Assembly: GCA_964521085.1 (NCBI GenBank)
Contig: CAZFPL010000011.1
Location: 1 to 64,000, forward strand
Direction: 5' to 3'
Source of the DNA: JAFGKK01 sp964521085
GTDB taxonomy: Bacteria; Chloroflexota; Anaerolineae; Anaerolineales; RBG-16-64-43
DNA length: 64,000 nt
Shown here: positions 59,961 through 64,000 of the stretch, piece after piece
How the letters are laid out: each line of letters starts with the position of its first letter
Position numbering within the stretch: the first letter of the stretch is position 1
Program-made: the position numbers and the translations under genes
Notes under the pieces: model-generated
Told to the model about the DNA's origin: nothing
What the model saw: the letters and a program-made list of their open reading frames with translations, nothing else
Database searches by the model: none

Positions 59961-60063
59961 CATCGTCATTCCCGCATGCCCTTGGCGGGAATCCAGTACA
60001 TACGTAACGGGAAACACTCAACATTTTCCTGGATGCCCGCTGGGATCACGCGGGCATGACGAT
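59961..60063. repeat. Palindromic intergenic element, copy 2
   Basis: Begins CATCGTCATTCCCGC and ends GCGGGCATGACGAT, with an inner pair GGCGGGAATCCAG / CTGGATGCCCGCT. About 100 bases, no ORF, same end layout as the element at 54471-54862. Resembles the GTCATTCCCGC extragenic palindromes seen in many bacteria. Confidence 0.75.
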
Positions 60064-60073
60064 CTTACTCCTT

Positions 60074-61591
60074 TTATTTGCGCCCCAATCCGCGTTCAAC
60101 AAGCGCAACCGCTTCCTCGCGGCTGCCCACCTCGCCCGCCGCCTGCGCCTCGCGCAGCGCGTCGAGCAGTTCGCCGATTTGCGGCCCGGGTGAGAGTTTG
60201 AAATCGCGCATCAAGTCGTCGCCCGTAAGGAGCGGCGTGGGCCGGACCATTTCCGCCGGGCGTTCGAAATATCCCTCGAGGAGGGAATGCACCGTTTCCA
60301 CCGCAACCTGCCAATTTTCCTGCGCATCCTCCGCCCGGTGCGTGGCGAGTGTATCGGCCAGGAACAACAAACAGACCGCGATTCCGCAGGGGCCGGTTCC
60401 GCGGAAGAATCGGAACACCGCCCGCCGGGTGACCGGCCCGCTGGATTGCAGCAAGAGCGGGCGCATGTGGTTGCGTACGATCTTGGAGATGAAATCCGCC
60501 TCGTCGTTGGAAAATCGGAGCGCGGCGGAGCGGTGCAAAGCCCAATCCGCGCCGAGCTGTTCGTGCCCGAGAAAGTGCACCTCCCCGAGTGAATTAACGC
60601 TGCGGGTTTCCGGTTTGGCGGCATCGTGCAGGATGGCCGCCAGGAAGAGCAGCCCGCGCAGGGGCCGTTCGTCGCACACCGGACGGGCCAGGTGTTCGAC
60701 GAGGGCGGCTTGAAAGCGGTTGAGCCGCACGCGGGCCAGCCCCATCGCCCAATCTCCCGCGCGCTCCGCGCCGGATTCGCGCGCCAGCACGTCGCACACC
60801 ACCTCGAGTTTTTCCAGAACCGTCAACGTATGCTCCCACACGTCGGTGCGATGCGATTCGTCCTGTCCCATCCCGTCCAGGCCGGCCGTCTCCGGAAGGA
60901 TCACCCGCAGCAATCCGAGGGATGCAAGCGAGTGGATCGCCGCGGCGACTTTTCGCCCGGCCAGGATCCGGAAAAATTCGTCGCGGATCCGTTCGGCCGA
61001 GATCTTGCCGAGGGTCGACGCGCCCGCGCGCGCCTGCTCCTTGGTCTCCTTCTCGATCCGGAATCCAAGCTGGGTGGCAAGCCGGATGGCGCGGATGGCG
61101 CGCACCGGATCATCCCCGATCGAATGCGGCGAGCAGGCGCGCAGGATTCCTTCCCGCGCGTCGCGCTGGCCGCCCAGGGGATCGATCAGCTTCGCCGGAT
61201 CTTGAAGGGGGATGGCGATGGCGTTGACCGTGAAATCACGCAGCGCCAGGTCCTCCGCAATCGAGGATTCGCGCAGCGAGGCAAAATCAAGCGTATAGCG
61301 GGCTTTCCCGCGGACGAGGATCACGCGGCCAATTCTGCGGTCCGTATCCAGCGGGTAGAAGGCCGCGCCGAGGGAGTTGGCCACCGTCCTTGCCGCATCC
61401 ACCCCGCATCCGCGCAGGGAGAAGTCGAGATCCAGGACCGGCCGGCCGAGGATCGAATCGCGGATTGCGCCGCCGACCAGGTAGGCTTCCGTCCCCGAGA
61501 GTTGCGCACGGACCTCCTCCACGATCGGGGGCAGGGGGAAGGTGACCGCGGAATTGGATTCTGCGGTGTGGGTATTCTTCTCTTTGCTCAT
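60074..61591 (-). CDS. cca: tRNA nucleotidyltransferase/poly(A) polymerase family protein with HD domain
   Basis: 505 aa. N-terminal class II nucleotidyltransferase head: AYLVGGAIRDSILGRPVLDLDFSL with the two catalytic Asp, and the RDFTVNAIAI neck motif, then RAIRLATQLGFRIEKET. Middle and C-terminal HD domain: AAILHDAAKPETRS and LGHEQLGADWA. Could be a CCA-adding enzyme or A-adding enzyme; supporting need, the tRNA-Glu here lacks an encoded CCA. ATG 61591 is preferred over an in-frame ATG at 61618, with weak ribosome-site support for both. The gene ends just right of the palindromic element. Confidence 0.88.
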   Translation of the reverse strand: MSKEKNTHTAESNSAVTFPLPPIVEEVRAQLSGTEAYLVGGAIRDSILGRPVLDLDFSLRGCGVDAARTVANSLGAAFYPLDTDRRIGRVILVRGKARYTLDFASLRESSIAEDLALRDFTVNAIAIPLQDPAKLIDPLGGQRDAREGILRACSPHSIGDDPVRAIRAIRLATQLGFRIEKETKEQARAGASTLGKISAERIRDEFFRILAGRKVAAAIHSLASLGLLRVILPETAGLDGMGQDESHRTDVWEHTLTVLEKLEVVCDVLARESGAERAGDWAMGLARVRLNRFQAALVEHLARPVCDERPLRGLLFLAAILHDAAKPETRSVNSLGEVHFLGHEQLGADWALHRSAALRFSNDEADFISKIVRNHMRPLLLQSSGPVTRRAVFRFFRGTGPCGIAVCLLFLADTLATHRAEDAQENWQVAVETVHSLLEGYFERPAEMVRPTPLLTGDDLMRDFKLSPGPQIGELLDALREAQAAGEVGSREEAVALVERGLGRK

Positions 61592-61741
61592 CGGACGACT
61601 GCCCTGCTTTCGCGGCATGGAAAAACATCCGGAAAAGGAAATGGCCTGCGTGTCACGAAAAGCTCCCGTTTGTTCATCATGGAAAAACCTGCGCCGGTGC
61701 TGGCGCGTTTCTGAATCTTGCTCGAACCTCGAACGCCGGGT

Positions 61742-62305
61742 TCATGCCGGACCGGCGGTCCCTTTCCGCACCGCGGCGAGATAGGGAAGGTTCCGGTGAT
61801 ACTCGTCGATATCCAGACCGTATCCGAACACATAGCGGTCCGGGATCGAAAAACCCCGATAGCGCAGCGGTATCTCGACCTCGCGCCGTTCGGTTTTATC
61901 CAGCAGGACACAGACCTCCAGCGAGCGCGGATGCCGCGCGCGAAGCAGTTCGAGTACGGAGGCGAGCGTATGCCCGCTGTCGATGATATCCTCCACCACC
62001 AGTACGTCGCGGCCGGCGATCGATGATCTCAGGTCGAAGGTGATGCGCACCTGTCCGGAGGATTGGCGCGCGCCGACTCCATAGGAGGAGACGGCCATGA
62101 AATCAACCGTATGCGGCACGGTAAGGGCGCGCATCAGATCCGCCAGGAAGATCACGCCGCCGCGCAGAATGCAGAGCAGCATCAAATCCGTCCCGGCGTA
62201 ATCGCGGCTGATCTGCGCGGCCAATTCCTCCACCTTCGCCTGGATCTGTTCGGCGGAGATCAGCACGTCCGTTTCCCGCGCGGGGATTTTCGGTCCGGTG
62301 ATCAT
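61742..62305 (-). CDS. hpt: Hypoxanthine phosphoribosyltransferase
   Basis: 187 aa. Purine salvage: hypoxanthine/guanine plus PRPP to IMP/GMP. PRPP-binding motif VLVVEDIIDSGHTL, N-terminal LLCILRGGVIFLADLMRAL, and the C-terminal VFGYGLDIDEYHRNLPYLAAV typical of HPRT. Start overlaps the tdk stop by ATGA, so the two nucleotide-salvage genes are translationally coupled. Confidence 0.95.
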   Translation of the reverse strand: MITGPKIPARETDVLISAEQIQAKVEELAAQISRDYAGTDLMLLCILRGGVIFLADLMRALTVPHTVDFMAVSSYGVGARQSSGQVRITFDLRSSIAGRDVLVVEDIIDSGHTLASVLELLRARHPRSLEVCVLLDKTERREVEIPLRYRGFSIPDRYVFGYGLDIDEYHRNLPYLAAVRKGTAGPA

Positions 62306-62880
62306 TCCTTCGGCACCGTGTGGTGCGCCCGGCAGCGCGCTTCGTACATCTCGCCGGCTCCGACCACGACGACCGGTTCGTGGGCGGCGGCTGGTTTCCC
62401 GCTCGTGAGCCGCTGGGTGCGGGAGGCCGGTTCACCGCATACCATGCAGATGGCCTGGAGTTTATCGAGCCGTTCGGCTTGGGCCATCAGCGAGGGGATC
62501 GGGCCGAAAGGCTCGCCGCGGAAATCGGTATCCAATCCGGTGACGATTACGCGCACGCCCGTCGCCACCAGCTTCCCCACGACGGGGAGAACGTCGTCGT
62601 CGAAGAATTGGGCTTCGTCGATCCCCACCACGCCGGTCTCTTCGTCCACCGCGCGGAGGATTTCCTGCGCGCTGCGGACCGGTGCGGCGTCGAATTCCGT
62701 TCCCGCGTGCGAGGTGAGCTTCCCGTAATCGTATCCGGCGTAGCGTGAATTGATCGCCGGGAAGAAAACCTGCACCTTCTGGCGGGCGATACGCGCGCGG
62801 CGCAGCCGGCGGATCAATTCGTCGGTCTTTCCGCTGAACATCGGACCGGTGATCACTTCGAGCGAACCCACATCCGGCAT
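62302..62880 (-). CDS. tdk: Thymidine kinase (type II)
   Basis: 192 aa. P-loop GPMFSGKTDELIRRLRRA, GIDEAQFFDDD (Walker B and catalytic Glu), GLDTDFRGEPFGP, and a zinc site with CMVCGEPA plus later Cys/His (ARCRAHH). ATG 62880 preceded by AAGGG; the longer frame to 62907 adds MGRLPKGNR without support. Phosphorylates thymidine or deoxyuridine in salvage. Confidence 0.94.
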   Translation of the reverse strand: MPDVGSLEVITGPMFSGKTDELIRRLRRARIARQKVQVFFPAINSRYAGYDYGKLTSHAGTEFDAAPVRSAQEILRAVDEETGVVGIDEAQFFDDDVLPVVGKLVATGVRVIVTGLDTDFRGEPFGPIPSLMAQAERLDKLQAICMVCGEPASRTQRLTSGKPAAAHEPVVVVGAGEMYEARCRAHHTVPKE

Positions 62881-63052
62881 GCGATTCCCTTTCGGAAGAC
62901 GGCCCAAGTGTACCGCAGAATAATTAACTCGGTTTCGCCCCCATCCCTCCCGGCCACCCTTCCCACCCCTATCCCTCCCCTAATCTTCGAATAAGAAATT
63001 TTTTTGAAATAAATTAATTGAGGATTTGGGGAGGGATTGGGAGGGGGAAATA

Positions 63053-63085
63053 AAAAACCGGGCAGTCGATGACTGCCCGGTTTGA
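63053..63085 (-). terminator. Terminator of the rplU-rpmA-rpmE transcript
   Basis: AAACCGGGCAGTC, loop GAT, GACTGCCCGGTTT; on the minus strand followed by TTTTTTA. 13-bp stem, 16 bases past the rpmE stop. Confidence 0.93.
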
Positions 63086-63100
63086 GTTTCCATTGCGTGA

Positions 63101-63607
63101 TCAGGCTGCTTTGGCGGCTTTGGATTCTTCCGCGGCTTCCGGCAGCGCTTCGGTATCGCCCGGCAGGACGAACCCGCGGGAGCGCATGCGCTTCTTGAGG
63201 TCGATCAGGCTTTTGCGGCCGAAGCCTTCGATCGCCAGCAGGGCGTCATCACCCAGGGCGAGTTTTTCCAGCGCCTGGCTGATCTTCTCGACGCCGGCCT
63301 TCTTGAGCGCGCCTTCGGCCCGCTCGCCCAGCTCGAGGATGGTCACCGGCTGGTCGGTCGAGGTCTTGGCGGTTTCGCGCGCCTTCGCCTCCGCCACGTA
63401 TTGCGACCGTGCTTCCAGCTTCTTGTAGAAGCGGTCGACCTGGCCTTCGGTGTCGACGATGCGCTGTTCACCGGTGAAGAGCGGGTGGCACTTGGAGCAG
63501 ATGTCGGTGTGCATCGTCTCGACCGTGGATCCGGTGTGCCAGGTGTTGCCGCAGGCGCAGATCACGGTGGCGTTCGGAAAATATTTGGGGTGAATTTTCG
63601 GTCTCAT
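63101..63607 (-). CDS. rpmE: Ribosomal protein L31 fused to an RNA-polymerase-alpha-CTD-like domain
   Basis: 168 aa, more than twice the usual 65-75. Residues 1-68 are L31 with the zinc-type cysteines C17, C19, C37, C40 (CACGNTWHTGS, CSKCHPLFTG, DRFYKKL). After a short linker, residues 85-150 (PVTILELGERAEGALKKAGVEKISQALEKLALGDDALLAIEGFGRKSLIDLKKRMRSRGFVLPG) follow the two helix-hairpin-helix pattern of the RNA polymerase alpha C-terminal domain (compare LELTVRSANCLK, LLKTPNLGKKSLTEIK, LASRGLSLG in E. coli alpha). A charged Ala/Glu tail ends the protein. A nucleic-acid or protein contact beyond the ribosome is likely. Confidence 0.85.
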   Translation of the reverse strand: MRPKIHPKYFPNATVICACGNTWHTGSTVETMHTDICSKCHPLFTGEQRIVDTEGQVDRFYKKLEARSQYVAEAKARETAKTSTDQPVTILELGERAEGALKKAGVEKISQALEKLALGDDALLAIEGFGRKSLIDLKKRMRSRGFVLPGDTEALPEAAEESKAAKAA

Positions 63608-63673
63608 CGGATATCCTCTCTCCGTCCAGAACCCGTAGTGGAACCGGGCCGCTGGGGATTGGGAATGGCCGCG

Positions 63674-63943
63674 CTAGGCGGCTTTGGCTTCCTGCGGCAG
63701 GACGCTGACCTTGCGCCGCCCGCCGCGGGCGGGTTCGAATGTAACGACCCCGTCAATCGTGGCGAAGAGCGTGTCATCCTTGCCCTTGGCGACGTTCTGC
63801 CCGGGGTGGATGCGAGTCCCGCGCTGGCGGATGATGATCGTCCCGGCGTGGATGAACTGGCCGCCGTAACGCTTAACGCCCAGGCGTTGGGATTGGCTGT
63901 CGCGGTTGTTCCGGCTGGAGCCGGCGCCTTTCTTGTGAGCCAT
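63674..63943 (-). CDS. rpmA: Ribosomal protein L27
   Basis: 89 aa. MAHKKGAGSSRNNRDSQSQRLGVKRYGGQFIHAGTIIIRQRGTRIHPGQNV is the standard L27 N-terminus with no processed extension, continuing GKDDTLFATIDGVVTFE. GGAGG, within the last codons of rplU, is its ribosome-binding site; the start is 3 bases after the rplU stop. Confidence 0.97.
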   Translation of the reverse strand: MAHKKGAGSSRNNRDSQSQRLGVKRYGGQFIHAGTIIIRQRGTRIHPGQNVAKGKDDTLFATIDGVVTFEPARGGRRKVSVLPQEAKAA

Positions 63944-63946
63944 GGG

Positions 63947-64000
63947 TTATTCCTCCGATCCCTTCTTGCCGGGGGTGATCTTTTCGATGCGCACCCGGGT
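63947..64000 (-). CDS. rplU: Ribosomal protein L21, C-terminal end
   Basis: Partial: the last 17 codons plus TAA. The translated end is TRVRIEKITPGKKGSEE, where TRVRIEKI is the conserved L21 C-terminus. The rest of the gene continues beyond base 64000. Position directly upstream of rpmA agrees. Confidence 0.85.
   Translation of the reverse strand, partial: TRVRIEKITPGKKGSEE

Overview
The window reads as chromosomal DNA of an anaerobic member of the Chloroflexota (green non-sulfur bacteria), most likely class Anaerolineae. The basis is inference from gene content: a K+-independent membrane pyrophosphatase, mevalonate kinase rather than only MEP-pathway enzymes, a Rex redox regulator, very large GAF/PAS sensor proteins, HD-GYP proteins, DUF4388 and small-GTPase signalling genes, GC-rich coding DNA, and frequent TTG/GTG starts. 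No rRNA gene or marker was compared, so the taxonomic placement is moderate. Two 100-N scaffold gaps flanked by duplicated contig ends show a draft, probably metagenome-derived, assembly. LAYOUT: 1-4.1 kb holds the end of hppA, then an mdh-gltA-ndk-like cluster on the minus strand. 4.3-8.1 kb holds a DinG-type helicase/exonuclease and a sugar-epimerase-like SDR. 8.1-10.6 kb holds a DedA-like membrane protein, mevalonate kinase and a UbiA-type prenyl-phosphate transferase. 10.7-16.3 kb is one tight minus-strand operon: Ser/Thr kinase with a PQQ propeller, PP2C phosphatase, VWA protein, zinc-ribbon/FHA protein, 80-aa unknown, OmpR-type regulator. 16.5-18.5 kb is fabF-rnc. 18.6-27.1 kb is a signalling block with two paralogous REC-PAS-GAF-HD-GYP proteins, a response regulator and an alkaline-phosphatase-superfamily enzyme. 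27.2-31.0 kb has a tandem Nudix protein, a short structured transcription unit with a 19-aa ORF, phosphofructokinase and an MFS transporter. 31.4-38.3 kb has ComEC, a candidate small RNA, a PlsC-like acyltransferase with a lipid kinase, two lipoproteins and tRNA-Asp. 38.4-46.5 kb centres on NAD: nadC-nadA-nadB, a GxxExxY cassette, an FAD oxidoreductase, obg-nadD and rex. 46.6-57.0 kb is a second signalling block: a 2120-aa histidine kinase between two response regulators, then V4R, small-GTPase and DUF4388 genes. 57.4-64 kb holds tRNA-Glu, a membrane phosphodiesterase-like enzyme, a CCA-adding-enzyme-type nucleotidyltransferase, hpt-tdk, and rplU-rpmA-rpmE. HOW IT FITS TOGETHER: housekeeping genes (TCA entry, glycolysis, NAD synthesis, lipid and tRNA metabolism, ribosomal proteins) alternate with an unusually dense signalling repertoire. 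Two intact HD-GYP domains and one degenerate GGDEF domain suggest c-di-GMP turnover, with an intact cyclase expected elsewhere in the genome. The NADH sensor Rex sits beside NAD biosynthesis genes and has a probable operator in its own upstream region. The least explained items are the short RNA/peptide unit at 28.3-28.5 kb, a candidate sRNA at 33.8-33.9 kb, an L31 protein fused to an RNA-polymerase-alpha-CTD-like domain, and the kinase/phosphatase/VWA/FHA operon. No CRISPR array, prophage, transposase gene or integron was seen.
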